Source of the DNA: Sphacelaria rigidula
Lineage: Eukaryota > Phaeophyceae > Sphacelariales
Reading direction: 5' to 3'
DNA: 35,892 nt
NCBI GenBank assembly: GCA_964200075.2
Contig: CAXNAA020000021.1
Span: forward strand, 1-35,892
A model generated the notes under the pieces. It was not told where the DNA came from, did no database searches, and saw nothing but the letters and a program-made list of their open reading frames with translations. Below, in pieces: positions 17,858-28,799 of this stretch (within the stretch, counting starts at the first letter, position 1; each line of letters opens with the position of its first letter). Position numbers and translations under genes: made by a program.

Positions 17858-18625
17858 TCACTGCACAGCGGCAGGATGCAAGGTGACAAAGCACACCGCA
17901 GAGCGTCTCACCCTTAGTCTATCCCTGTCCTGCATTGATTTCGCGTTGTCCCATGCAGGTCGCCACATCATGAGAGCAGCCGTTGTATCGCGACCAACGT
18001 GTACGCAGGATATAAACCTCCTTGCCACGCGCTCTATTGCCACGTCACATTTTGTAACGTTTTCCGTGTTGCAGCTACAGCGTGCGTTTGCCCCAGGTGG
18101 CGCACGCAAGAGTGAAAGGCCGCCTCCACCGCTGCAATGGCTGCCTGTATCTTGGGCGAAGCTGTATGGTAACACAGCCGCGGCTGGTGCGCCCACATAT
18201 ACCGAAAGGCGGAGACCGGCGTCCAGCATTGAAGGGACGACAACACACACAGCACACTCGACGTTGGGCAGTACACTTTCCACATTGTGTTCGTACTGTC
18301 TGTAGGATATTTTTGTCCACTGTTGGGTACATTTTCCATATATAATGCAGAGGCAACATCTGGGCGAACCGGAGGTGAGGCAATCGCCGAAATATTCACC
18401 TGCAAGCTCTGCTCCAGTGCACTGTAAGTTGATATCGCTAGAAGGACACCACCAAACCACCTTGCCGGCCACCAGAATGTCATAGACTGTCAGGGCGTAG
18501 GATCCGCTTGCATTGCTAATCTCTGTACGGGGATGTTGCCCCCTTGTCACGTACGTTTTGGAGCATGATACTCGATGTAGATCATCTTTGTACATGGGCA
18601 CCAAACGCTGGGGGTTCCTACTCAA
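17858..18625 (-). CDS. Unrecognised open frame inside the TIR element
   Basis: The longest frame inside the 2.3 kb TIR element, 256 codons. The composition is rich in Cys, Arg and Ser with no ordered domain, and the opposite strand is also open for 178 codons (17772-18305), so it may be chance. It covers the dispersed repeat at 18179-18251. If the element is autonomous this is where a transposase would be expected, but I see no catalytic motif. Confidence 0.2.
   Translation of the reverse strand: MSRNPQRLVPMYKDDLHRVSCSKTYVTRGQHPRTEISNASGSYALTVYDILVAGKVVWWCPSSDINLQCTGAELAGEYFGDCLTSGSPRCCLCIIYGKCTQQWTKISYRQYEHNVESVLPNVECAVCVVVPSMLDAGLRLSVYVGAPAAAVLPYSFAQDTGSHCSGGGGLSLLRAPPGANARCSCNTENVTKCDVAIERVARRFISCVHVGRDTTAALMMWRPAWDNAKSMQDRDRLRVRRSAVCFVTLHPAAVQ
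18179..18251. repeat. Dispersed repeat, copy 2
   Basis: Partner of 3378-3452 in the same orientation: CGGCTGGTGCGCCCACATA, ACCGAAAGGC, AGGGACGACAACACACA. It lies inside the TIR element. Confidence 0.75.
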
Positions 18626-19168
18626 GAGTTCGATTTGGAGGCTGGTACAAGTTGGGCAGCGGCAACTGCTGTTTGTTCAGGTCCCCCTTGGAGCAGGATG
18701 TGTTTCGTGTCTGTTTGACTAAGCTATCCCCCCCAAAACGAAATCGATAGGGGTTTTAAAGTGGAAACTCTAGCAAAAAACTATCGCAAGAATCCGATCG
18801 CAAGAATCCTGACGCAAAAATGTAGTCGCAAAAAACCAGTGAGTCGAATGTTAACCCGCAGCAGAAACCAACTTTACTTCGTGAAATTGGGAAAAAAACA
18901 GTTTTCCCCCTGTTTTTTTTATAACTTCACCCTTTGTTGTTGAAAATGCAAGTTTGGCCAAAACCGAAACAGAGATCGATGGGGAACGCAAAGGTGCTCT
19001 AGAATCGTTCCAGCGAGTAGAGCAAGTCATTCCAAGGTGTCAACATCCGCGTAGCCCTCTTTTCGGGGGGAAACCGATGGAGAAGGGCTAAAATTCCCTT
19101 TCAACAACCTTTATTCTTTGATACATGAGAAGTAGCCTTAGAAAATAAACTCTTGTGTGCAGTGATAC

Positions 19169-20225
19169 ATTTTTTTTTATTATGTCCCATTCGTTGTCCA
19201 TACCAAATTTCTGGGTCCAACTCTGAAAATTGGCCGACAAAGGCCTGCGAGCTATAGATTCGCTTCTAGGCTGGCCCACCTCGCACGGTACGACATGTGA
19301 ACACACCGCGCGTCGAAGCACTTTCTCGCCAAGCACTTGTTGCCCGCTATCGTTTTGAGCGAACGTCGGACGAATATCGGAGCGAGAGGCAATAAAGAGG
19401 CGTTGGCAGAGTGTTGATCCTTCATGCGAAGATAGAATGAATTCATGTACTCAAAATTGAGTTCCCTTTCTCCCTCCCGAAAAAAAGTACCAAAACAAAC
19501 ATCCTCAACCCCGAAACTGATACCGGCCGAAATGTGAAAAACGTACTTCGAAAGGCCGATTTTTAAGATCCCCTGTCACAGCAATACCCCTTGCGTCTAC
19601 TAGTTTCATGCGAATGCACCAAACTTAGTTCTGCACGAGGAACTCTACCCTTGAACTCAATATTGTGCGTACTGGTTTGGGCACTTCACCGCAGCGAACA
19701 CTAAGTTACACAAGTTGCTCACTACCCATAAAACGCCGCAGTTGCCACGGCAAAGTCTGCTTCTCGGTTGAGAGCTGAACATGGGGAGGCGCGGTCATTC
19801 CCGACCGATTGACTCACTCGCCGGCATTTCGAAGACGAGGTGCTAGTGATCACTATGAGGACGCATGTATTGCCCTTCGCCATCCTACATGCCTTTGGCC
19901 ATCTGCGTGATCCGCACCTGAAATATAAGCATGGACTTGCAACAAAAAACGCCAACATGTATACACAGATGGACAGCCTCTCGTTTTCATACCCAACCAG
20001 CATGTACCATATACAACACAGCTATATCTGTATTCTTGCCCGAAATTCAGCCACGTGACGCCACACCCCAATTGCTCTCAACCATCTCTTCAAAGAGACC
20101 AGGTCGGACATGGGAAGACATGAATCGTTGCATCAGCTGATTGAATCAGCGGCCTGAACATCAACCGATGCAGTCAGGCAGACCACGCAGCACTCTCAAT
20201 TGACTCTCTTCCCCCAAAGCGAAGT
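19169..20225. other. Intergenic, no supported gene
   Basis: Short open frames only, with no recognised domain. This is the downstream flank of the - strand repeat-protein gene. Confidence 0.5.
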
Positions 20226-20648
20226 TTACGGCGTGACGGTCCCTGTCACGTCCTGGATCGGCTGGATGAACACCCTGCCAAACCTCAAATCTTGCAGCGA
20301 AGCAGGCCATGCCACCTCATCGGTCTGTCGGTTGAAGTTGTCCCCGAAGACCAACTTCTACAGCAAGACAGGCCACTCCACAAACTTGATCGACTGGTTG
20401 AAGTTGTTCCCGAACGCCAACTTCTGCAGCGAGGCAGGCCATGTCACACCCTCGATCGGCTGGTTGAAGGAATTCTCAAACAGCAACTGCTGCAGCGAGG
20501 TAGACCATACCACACCCTCGATCGGCTGGTTGAAGTCGCCAACAAACGTCAACTGCTGCAGCAAGACAGGCCACACCACACCCTCGATCGGCTGGTTGAA
20601 ATGGTATCCCAACATCAACCGCTGCAGCGAGGCGGGCCATGCCACACG
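20226..20648 (-). pseudogene. Continuation of the FNIP-like repeats after a premature stop
   Basis: In the same frame as the gene upstream, the repeat continues for six more WP-containing units (RVAWPASLQ, GVVWPVLLQ, GVVWSTSLQ, GVTWPASLQ, FVEWPVLL, EVAWPASLQ) to a TAA at 20226-20228. It is cut off by TAG at 20649-20651, where sister units have GAG or GGG, and by a second TAG at 20358-20360, where sister units have CAG. The longer frame is probably ancestral. Sequencing errors at both codons are possible but less likely than mutation. Confidence 0.7.
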
Positions 20649-22112
20649 CTAAATCGGTTGGTTAAACGACCCCCAGCACGTCAACTGCTGCAGCGAGGCT
20701 GGCCATGTCACACGCCCAATCGGCTGGTTAAATGACCCCCGGAATGACAACTGCTGCAGCAAGACAGGCCACGCCACACGCTCAATCGGCTGGTTGAAGT
20801 TGCCAACAAACGTCAACTGCTGCAGCGAGGCAGGCCATACCACCAGCTCGATCGGCTGATTAAATGACCCCCGGAATGACAACTGCTGCAGCGAGGCAGG
20901 CCATACCACAAGCTCGATCGGCTGGTCGAACGTGTTCCCAAACGTCAACTCCTGCAGCGAGGCAGGCCATGTCACACGTCCAATCGGCTGGTTAAATGAC
21001 CCCCCCACTGACAACTCCTGCAGCAAGACAGGCCATGCCACACGCTCGATCGGCTGGTTGAAGTCGCCAACAAACATCAACTGCTGCAGCGAGGCAGGCC
21101 ACGCCACACGATCAATCGGCCGGTTGAAGTTGCCAACAAACGTCAACTGCTGCAGCGAGGCAGGCCATGTCACACGCTTGATCGGCTGGTTGAAGTCGCC
21201 AACAAACGTCAACTGCTGCAGCGAGGCAGGCCATACCACCAGCTCGATCGGCTGGTCGAACTTGTTCCCAAACGTCAACTCCTGCAGCGAGGCAGGCCAT
21301 GTCACACGTCCAATCGGCTGGTTAAATGACCCCCCGAATGACAACTCCTGCAGAAAGACAGGCCATGCCACACGCTCGATCGGCTGGTTGAAGTCGCCAA
21401 CAAACATCAACTGCTGCAGCGAGGCAGGCCACGCCACACGCTCAATCGGCTGGTTGAAGTTGCCAACAAACGTCAACTGCTGCAGCGAGGCAGGCCATAC
21501 CACCAGCTCGATCGGCTGGTCGAACTTGTTCCCAAACGTCAACTCCTGCAGCGAGGCAGGCCATGCCACACGCTCGACCGGCTGGTCGAATCTCCTCCTA
21601 AACACTACCTGCTTCAGCGAGGCAGGCCATGTCACACCCTCAATTGGCTGATTGAAGTCCGACCCAAATGCCAATTGCTGCAACGAGGCAGGCCAGGCCA
21701 CATTCTTGATCGATTGGTCGAATTTGCTCCGTCCAGACGAGCTACCCCCAAACGAGATACGTCTAAGCCGCGTCGGCCATATCACATCATCAAGATCGGC
21801 GTTGAAATCGCTGTCAAATTCCATAAATTCAACATTCGCCAAAACGTTGGTCTCCCGAGACATGCGCTCGATATCGGCACACGCCGTCCATACAACCCCG
21901 CGTGCTCGCAGCGACGGCACTTCAGTCTTATCGACACCGCTATCCATCGGAATCGATAACTGCTCGGCAGGAGCCGCCCACAGCCTTCGCGGTGTGTGTC
22001 TATCAACTGTCACGCATAATGTGCTGACGCCGCGGCAAGCTATGCAAAACTTCAGCGACGCCAGCTGTAAGTTCATCGTGGACAGGTACAACCCTCGCTC
22101 CGATGAAGCCAT
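20649..22112 (-). CDS. FNIP/leucine-rich-type repeat protein, 487 residues
   Basis: The best candidate for a cellular gene. Residues 1 to about 110 are a non-repeat N-terminus without signal peptide or membrane helix. Then come 17 tandem units of mostly 22 residues (66 bp) with consensus FNQPIERVAWPASLQQLTFG. Regular Phe, Ile, Val, Trp, Leu and Leu spacing is typical of a beta-solenoid of the FNIP/LRR type, generally a protein-binding surface. The ligand is unknown. The start chosen is ATG at 22112 (MASSERG), with A at -3 and G at +4. Just upstream lies TTTCCTACCCTCTTGATACAG on the - strand, a good 3' splice site, so an earlier exon is possible from about 22153. The frame ends at an in-array TAG. 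Similar WPASLQ repeat proteins are known in brown algae and other stramenopiles, where they form large families. Confidence 0.75.
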   Translation of the reverse strand: MASSERGLYLSTMNLQLASLKFCIACRGVSTLCVTVDRHTPRRLWAAPAEQLSIPMDSGVDKTEVPSLRARGVVWTACADIERMSRETNVLANVEFMEFDSDFNADLDDVIWPTRLRRISFGGSSSGRSKFDQSIKNVAWPASLQQLAFGSDFNQPIEGVTWPASLKQVVFRRRFDQPVERVAWPASLQELTFGNKFDQPIELVVWPASLQQLTFVGNFNQPIERVAWPASLQQLMFVGDFNQPIERVAWPVFLQELSFGGSFNQPIGRVTWPASLQELTFGNKFDQPIELVVWPASLQQLTFVGDFNQPIKRVTWPASLQQLTFVGNFNRPIDRVAWPASLQQLMFVGDFNQPIERVAWPVLLQELSVGGSFNQPIGRVTWPASLQELTFGNTFDQPIELVVWPASLQQLSFRGSFNQPIELVVWPASLQQLTFVGNFNQPIERVAWPVLLQQLSFRGSFNQPIGRVTWPASLQQLTCWGSFNQPI

Positions 22113-22175
22113 GTTGAGCGCGATGGTGAATGCATCCAGGCACAAGTTGCTACCTGTATCAAGAGGGTAGGAAAG
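22113..22175 (-). promoter_or_regulatory. Possible 3' splice site upstream of the repeat gene
   Basis: On the - strand a pyrimidine-rich run ends in CAG at 22154-22156 (CTTTCCTACCCTCTTGATACAG). The frame of the repeat gene is open back through this point without an ATG upstream of 22112. Either 22112 is the start with this as 5' UTR, or an upstream exon joins here. Confidence 0.35.
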
Positions 22176-25100
22176 ACAATCAACTGCATTTCACGTGAAT
22201 ACTGCCCAGCATAATACTCTGGCTCGGGTCAATATCTATCACGAATGGAATTGCTGAACATTGAGAGGATCGAACAATATCCCAAGGTTGTGTTTTGTAG
22301 GGTACGGGTACGTTTGGTAGGGTGTGCGACTTACAGAACTCACAGAACTGCGGGGTACCGACCGGTATGGAAGTCTCGAAGATCCCTCAGAACCTGTGAA
22401 GTACCGTATTGATGCTATACAGAAACCCTTACTCAGGTAAATACTTCGCACAGATCGTGCAGAACTATCAGTGACTGGTACGGGAGGATTACAGCACATA
22501 CACAGCTGTCGGATAAGGAGACGAAAAGCTAACAGAACTCACAAAGCCTGTTGGTACGATAAAGACGAGAGTCAATTCCTGCTGTACATAAAACCCGTAC
22601 GCTACAGGAGATACCTTTGACTATAGGCTGGTTCAGGGTGAACGAACACATTGTACTCCCCAGCGATTTCTCCCCCTGGTTTCGAGTTGGACTCTGATTT
22701 TGTGCACATGGGTGCTCTGGGATATCGAGAAACTCTAAGTGAACGGGTTTTGTCTTCAATGACTTCGCCAAATATTCCGGTGCTAGGAGGTTTTGAGAGA
22801 ATAAAACGGAAAAGCCATTCTGACAGAGCTTCTGAATATCTCAGAGCACTCGTGTGAAGCATTTCAGAGTTCAACTCGGAAACCATGCGTATGTGTGGTG
22901 AAGTATACACCTGTACGTAGAATCCTTCAATCATTTTGTTACACTATGCTACCGATGTTTGTTCTCGTGCGCTTGGGCATCTCATCGACCATTTGGGATC
23001 AGCTCTTTGGGTTACGTGATCAAATTTTGTACAATCGTTCCTCGGACTACCTCTCGGCACGAGTGATTTCTTCATTTCGAGGCAATCTGTATCGGCTTCT
23101 TAGGGTATTCATATTGCGACCCCCGAAAGCTGGTGAAGAACGGGCAAACTTTCAAATATTCAACCATTTGATTTCCCCTTGTAGCACTCATACCTACCAA
23201 ACCGCCAAGTTTGGGGATGATCGTAGCGTTCCTACGACATCTACAACGAGGAACGTCAAGAGTCTCTCTGGGGTCTTTGATGCATAGTATTAGTGGGCAT
23301 CCGATGACGCCAAAACTCCACATCATCGATATACCACATTTTGGGGGTATAAAATCGATCCCATACGAATCGTTTCAAATCGGTTTCTTGCGTTAGATTC
23401 CCTGGCTCATTGCGGTTACTAAGATTAGATTCGTTGTCAGATTAGATACAATTCGTGCCCGGAATTTGAATTGCAATTCCGGAATAATTCGAAGATCCCT
23501 GATCCACCGAAACATGTGTCATCACCAGCGCCACAGCGAAGCGCGCAAAAAAACAATCTAGCCATGCTATCTATACTCATGGATGCCACTATGATACTAA
23601 CCATGTTTGTATCGGATCAGCTCCGCGTTCTGTGTTCAATGAGGGATAGATATTGGGCATTCACGTTGAACCGACCTGTATTCCGAAACCGTGCTTCGAT
23701 ACATGATGGCTTTGGCGCATAGTTGGGTTCGAATCTGACCTGGTTCTTCCATTTCAACCCCGGGATCCCCTGAGGACGGTTGACGAGATATAAAACACCG
23801 AGGCTGTTGTCTGCAGAGTCTGAGCACGTTCCGTGAGGTATGAGATTTCCAACACAACTAACGGAGCTGTGATATGAAATGTTTACGGCATATGCATAAT
23901 CCGTCCGACTAGTATGGAGGTTGTACAGCAACCCTTACCCACCGTCAGGATTTTTCACGAGGGAAACTTTTGTACGCATTTCCCAGAACTGTCGGATACC
24001 GGTACGGATTACTCACAGAACTCAAAGAACTGTCAAGTACAGGTACAACATGCTCGAAGATCCCCAAGAGTTCCAAGAACTCCAAGAACTGGCGGATACC
24101 GGCGCGAGAGGCTCACACGACTCACAAAACTGTCGTGCGCGGATAATACCCGAGTGAATACCCCGGATATACAAAACGCTCGTGCCGTACCGCATACCAC
24201 CTGGCAATATTCAATAAAATCTAGCCAGTCAGGGCGAAGGTTACACCTCCCACTTGGGGATGGCAGTAAACACATATTCGCGGCCATACAGTGGAGACAC
24301 AGAGATGACGACATGTGGAATTCTCTGGATGAGGTTGCTCCCGATGCGTCGGATCCTGGATTCCTGCTAGCGCAGAACTCAACACGCTGTTAGCCTTGGC
24401 AACACGCCTGACCCGTTCTGAAACTCTGATCGATCTGCTGTCTTCAGTTCCACCGTTTGGGGGAAAATTCAGAGCCAAATCACCCGGTTGGTCTGTGTGT
24501 GTGATAGGCGGAATATACACTCGTGACACCGCACGACCCTACAGCTTTGAAGAAAAACATCTCGGGCCCTCATTCTCGCTGAGGGTGAACAGCGTGGCAC
24601 ATGAGCTACGAATCCGTTGACAGACATGAGCTGAGTCTTGCTCAATTTATATGCTGTTCCGGACAAGACTTGATACAGAAAATCTAGCATTCTTCACAAC
24701 CCGCCACTGCCCAGGTGCACTTGAAAGATGGAGAACGTGGTGTTGTCATGCCGCATCCATTATTCATGCTTCTTGCAAACATTTGCATCTGAGAAGTGAT
24801 CAGGAAAGATTGAGCCTTTTCCCGTCAAAGCCCATACTATCAACCCTTTGGCCAACACTTTTCCACCGGTGATAGTCAACTCATTGCTTGCACCGGTGCA
24901 TCCAAACGAGCGTTTCGCCTTGCCAGGAGCCCTTCGCCCACTACTTCTCTTCACCATGACATGTTTTTAACTGGTGCATGTTAGGAGAGGGAAGGAAGAG
25001 TTACACAAAAATATCCCTCCATCTTATGTCGTTGGTGCGATACGGGTGTAAAGACAGTTTCACGGTTGTTATCGCCCATTTTCCGAACCACACAAGCCAT

Positions 25101-25880
25101 TTTATGGTCATTTGGCTATTGCGCTTTACAGAGATGGAACATGGCAAACCTCGAACAGTACGATTGTGCGCGAAACGACCGCGGTTGTTTGAATCGATCT
25201 GAACCATAGCAGTAGCGAGCTGTGTACCCATACGGCCGCTGACGAATGCTACCTCCACCTTCCCCCTACACTCGCCGAAAACACCACCGCGCTTCGCGCT
25301 TGGTGATTGAGTGCGGTGGACATGGTCCGGCGAAAACCCGGCGTGCTCCGCCCCGGCTTTGTAGGGATGCGAGGTCAATGGTCATATGACTATGGCATGC
25401 ATAATCATGACTACACCCCCCCCTCCCCCTCCCCTCACAGATGGAAACAGGGGGGCTACGCCACACCTGGGGTTCAAAACAATTTTGCATTGACACTACG
25501 AGCTGGGCCGGCAGTAAATCTCACATTCTCTCGCCGCACTACAACTTCTCAAGTTTCCCAAATCAGCGCGACTTGAGCATATCGCTGTGAACTGCACACT
25601 AACCTGTAACGCACGGCACCGCCGCTGCTTGATTGGCGAAGTTTTGGCGATGATGCTACTGAACTGCGTTTAGTATAAGGTACATCTCTTCCCGTCTCGT
25701 GACGAAGTGTCTGGAGATGCTTCGTTTCACAAAATGCGGTGAAATTACGATAGAGACCCGTTGCACCGCGTAGGCACACGCACACCCGACATGCCCAGGT
25801 AAGAGCACACTTGTAGCGCTGCAAGATGGCATCAAGCTCGTCATAGGCTCCGTAATGGGACAGAACCTCCGAACCAACTG
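22176..25880. other. Gene-poor region with scattered degenerate repeats
   Basis: No coding region is supported. A repeat of about 50 bp built on ACTCACAGAACTG...GGTACCG...CTCGAAGATCCC appears at 22330-22420 and again at 23985-24160. An imperfect 24 bp palindrome (CCGGAATTTGAATTGCAATTCCGG) lies near 23459-23482. Confidence 0.5.
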
Positions 25881-25899
25881 TCGTATATCACCGCACGAA

Positions 25900-26093
25900 A
25901 GAGAAGTACTACTTGAAACTGCGCTATACCCCCCCAAAAGCGAGACCGTCACCAAAATATCGAGACCCTTTGCAACCCAGAAGTACGAGAGAGTATGCAC
26001 GATTAGTGTGCACACATTTGTTTCGTCGTGTCAGGATTCGAACTCGTGACCTGTGTAATTTGAGGCTGTTGTATCAGTTCGACCACCGGGGTC
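25900..26093 (-). mobile_element. Second SINE-like sequence with tRNA-like head
   Basis: On the - strand the head starts at 26093 with GACCCCGGTGGTCGAACTG; TGGTCGAACTG fits an A box. About 35 bases later GAGTTCGAATCC fits the B box (T-arm CACGA-GTTCGAA-TCCTG, four of five pairs), ending near 26026. A further ~130 bp to about 25900 look like a body; the 3' end is not clear and no A-rich tail was identified. CCCCGGTGGT is shared with the start of the SINE at 11743. The acceptor stem does not pair, so it is not a normal tRNA gene. Confidence 0.45.
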
Positions 26094-26212
26094 ACACAGA
26101 GAGCGCGACGCGAAGCCCAATTCGACGAAGTTTTGGCTGAACCTTTACAAGGATGTGGTTGACGCGAGCGCCGTTATGTCCCGGAGCGTTTTCATTGTTT
26201 TTGCTAATTTTT

Positions 26213-27894
26213 AGGAAGTTATAGAATTTTTCCTGTATTCGAGAGTTTCGGAAAACGTTTTTTCAAATCTTAGAGTCAGAGTGGAAGGAAAAAAAGCCGG
26301 TAACGGTGCACTTTCCGCGATCAAGTTTCTTTCAGAGCGACATGTTTCAGAGTCAGAGGGCCGTTTGCACCACTTCCCTCTGAAAACCGTTGTTCCTCTT
26401 CAGAGCTCATAGCGGGATGAAGAAGAACCACGCCCACCTGCACCGCCATGGTCACGTCCAGTCCAAAGTCAACACACCCTAACCAGCGAAGTGGGACGTT
26501 CATCATCCATCAAAACTGCCATACTCATCACAATGGGCCATTCACAAGTAGAAAGGCTTGGCATGGCAATCAGAAGACCTCCCTGACGCCGCCATGGTAT
26601 CGGCATTCACTTGGTTGTGTTGCGTGGATATCCCAGTGCTCGACGGGCACACGTTGACTTGGGTGCAGTTCCTTACTCTTGCCACCCTCAGCTGGAAGAA
26701 GACGGTGGGGACGGTTCGTAGTCTACAGCGCACAAGCAGTACTACCCCTGGCTGTATTCCCATGCCGTAGGAGATCATGAGGGTCTTGCACCACCTCGAT
26801 GGGTGGCATGCGGAGAAATCATGGCAATGTGGCCGAGGTCTGCTGTTTGAAAGTGCTGCGTACCGTACTGTCTGTACAAAAGTTGTTTGTACAACTGACT
26901 CTCCGCACGGTATGGCTGTACAGCATAATAGTTAGGATTAGAGTGGACGGAGACTCGTAACTGTCATCCTCATCACAATGAACCAGTCACGAAGTAGGAA
27001 CGCTTTGCATCGCAACTAGAAGACCTCCCTGACGCTGCCACGGTATCAGCATCCGCTTGGTTGTTCAGGTTGCTTGATTGATTGTCGCACTTGAACTGAC
27101 CCCCCAGGGGTCCAGCCGTGGTCTCATGAGGTTGTGCTAAGTGAAAATTCAAATGCTCGGCGGATACAGGCCGTTGCCTTGGGTGCAGTTCCTCATTTTT
27201 GCCAGCCTCAGCTGTAAGAAGATGGTGTGAACGATTCGTAGTCTACAACGCACAAGCAGTACTACACCTGGCTGCATTGCCATTTCGTTAGAGGTCATGA
27301 CTTCTTGCATCACACTTATGGGTGGCATGTTGGGAAATCATCACGATGCGTCCTTGCCTGTTGCTTGAAAGTACTGCCTACTACTACTGTGCTGTTGTGG
27401 TGCTGTATTACTGCACAACTGACTGTACGGCATCGCTGTAGTTCACCGTACCGCGATGTACTGCTGTAGGGTTCTGCATTGCACTCTCTATACTGCACTG
27501 GCTGTACTCTACACTGCACAACCCCTACGGCACTACAGTACCCTGTGTTGCACCGTGGTGGATTGCAGTACTACAGGTGCAATGATACGTGGTGTACGGC
27601 ACGTACGGTGCCGCAGGGTATGGTACAGCAAATGCTGTCTTGACTGGTGCATTTTCGGACTGCACCAGACTGGACGCTGGGCGATCGCACATTTAGGTGG
27701 CGGCACAACCTGCGGCCAATCACTGCGGGAAAAAAAAGTCCACATCAAGCCACGTCACATCAGCTTCCGCGATGAACATTTTAGCGTCCACTCTGAAGTT
27801 TCGGCGCTTCTACTCTGCACCCTGACTTCATGATCAGAAACAAAATCTGCCGAAACTCTCTATTTGCTGAAACTTCAACTCGCTCTAACTTCCT
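26213..27894. mobile_element. Repeat X, copy 1 (intact), possible TIR element
   Basis: This unsplit copy of the repeat is interrupted at three points in copy 2. Its ends are imperfect inverted repeats: AGGAAGTTATAG...GAGAGTTTCGG...AGTCAGAGTG from 26213, and AGGAAGTTAGAG...GAGAGTTTCGG...AGTCAGGGTG read inward from 27894 on the - strand. Inside are two tandem diverged copies of the left part (26520-26925 and 26960-27440). The second carries about 65 extra bases near 27060-27130. There is no coding potential. It may be a non-autonomous DNA transposon, but the ends are only weakly conserved. Confidence 0.5.
27751..27850 (+). repeat. Empty site corresponding to element 2 insertion
   Basis: GTCACATCAGCTTCCGCGATGAACAT runs straight into TTAGCGTCCACTC. 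In copy 2 the same two halves are separated by the 4762 bp element 2 and its ACTC duplication. The empty site for element 1 is at 27434-27437 in the same repeat. Confidence 0.85.
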
Positions 27895-28640
27895 GGGTTT
27901 CTTTCCCCCTCTGCACATTACCTACAAGGTTGCGCGGATTGATAAAAATGTCGTGTAACATTTTCAGCACCCATCTCTTCGAATCGTCAATCGCATCTCC
28001 ACTCTTCGTCCAAAAATCACTGATGGCCGGCCCAGCTCGTCAACAGAAAACCTCGTTTCATCAGCATGTGGATTACGATACATGTAGGGGATCGTCCCAG
28101 ATAACTCCTCACAGGCTTTGAGCCACACGTCAAGTGTGTGAAGCCGGTATATATGTTGTACGTCTTTGCCGAGCAGGTTTGAGTTTTCGTGGGTAAATGT
28201 TCTCGTGTTTCGCACCTAGCGCACGCTGGCAGCCGCCACTGCTGCGATATACACCACGACGAACACCCTCTCCCCCTACCTGTGCTCATGCAACTGTTTT
28301 GGAACCTCCAGGTAGGGGTGGTACACCTTGAGCCTGTGTTGATCTAGCACGGGTGTCGGTTCATCCTAACTGTATATTGTGTTCTTGCTACCTGTACCGT
28401 ATGTGCGCTCAAACCCTTTCATCGGCGGCTCAATGCAACAGTATGCAACAGCCAGCGTGTCTCCACTCTTTACTCAACACAGTCTCTTGCCGGGGTAACG
28501 TTAGCATACCCCGGGTGTGTTTGATCTTGAGCGCGTGGCGCGTTGTTTCAACTGTTTGAAGTGCGAATCGCTCACGAAACATGTACCAAGTAGTAGAAAG
28601 CAATAAAACGACGTATCCCGGCCTTTTCCAAATGGAAATA

Positions 28641-28799
28641 TCACGCTAGCCAGTCAGAAACAGGGGATTCATCCGGTCGGTCGTAGATGAACACAGAAGC
28701 GCAGAATACCATCTGAGCACCCTTGTTCCGTAGGTTCTTGTGAGCAACAATTGCCTCTTCACCCACAACAGCGCACGGAGCAATAGTTTGTTGAATCAT
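28641..28799 (-). CDS. Unrecognised short coding-like segment
   Basis: 52 codons from ATG 28799 to TGA 28641-28643 (MIQQTIAPCAVVGEEAIVAH... ending PVSDWLA). The mix of hydrophobic, acidic and basic residues looks like a folded protein and not translated noise. An upstream in-frame ATG at 29012 would lengthen it to 123 codons, but that part is low-complexity Ser/Arg/His. It could be the last exon of a gene or a decayed fragment. I do not recognise the family. Confidence 0.2.
   Translation of the reverse strand: MIQQTIAPCAVVGEEAIVAHKNLRNKGAQMVFCASVFIYDRPDESPVSDWLA

Larger units (their letters stand above)
16839..19168. mobile_element. 2.3 kb element with ~230 bp terminal inverted repeats
   Basis: The left terminus 16839-17068 and the right terminus 18930-19168 are inverted copies. 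From the outside both begin GTATCA and share CTACTTCTC, then the longer block GAAACGAGGGCTAGACGGAT/GAAAAGAGGGCTACGCGGAT, ACACCTTGAAATGA, CTCTACTCGCTG and GGCCAAACTTGCATTTT, with about 75-80% identity by eye. The interior has no DDE, RNase H-fold or zinc-finger transposase that I recognise, so it is probably non-autonomous. The outermost ends and the target duplication are not fixed: an A/T-rich run on each side blurs them. Confidence 0.75.

Noticed and set aside
20200-21651. Long + strand open frames rich in Cys, Ser and Gly opposite the repeat gene
   Set aside because: They are the antisense of the 66 bp units, which stay open because the repeat is in frame. The - strand product has a clear FNIP/LRR-like pattern and the + strand does not.
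23725-23750. GGGTTCGAATCTGACC, a B-box-like match on the + strand
   Set aside because: No A box at suitable distance and no cloverleaf pairing upstream.
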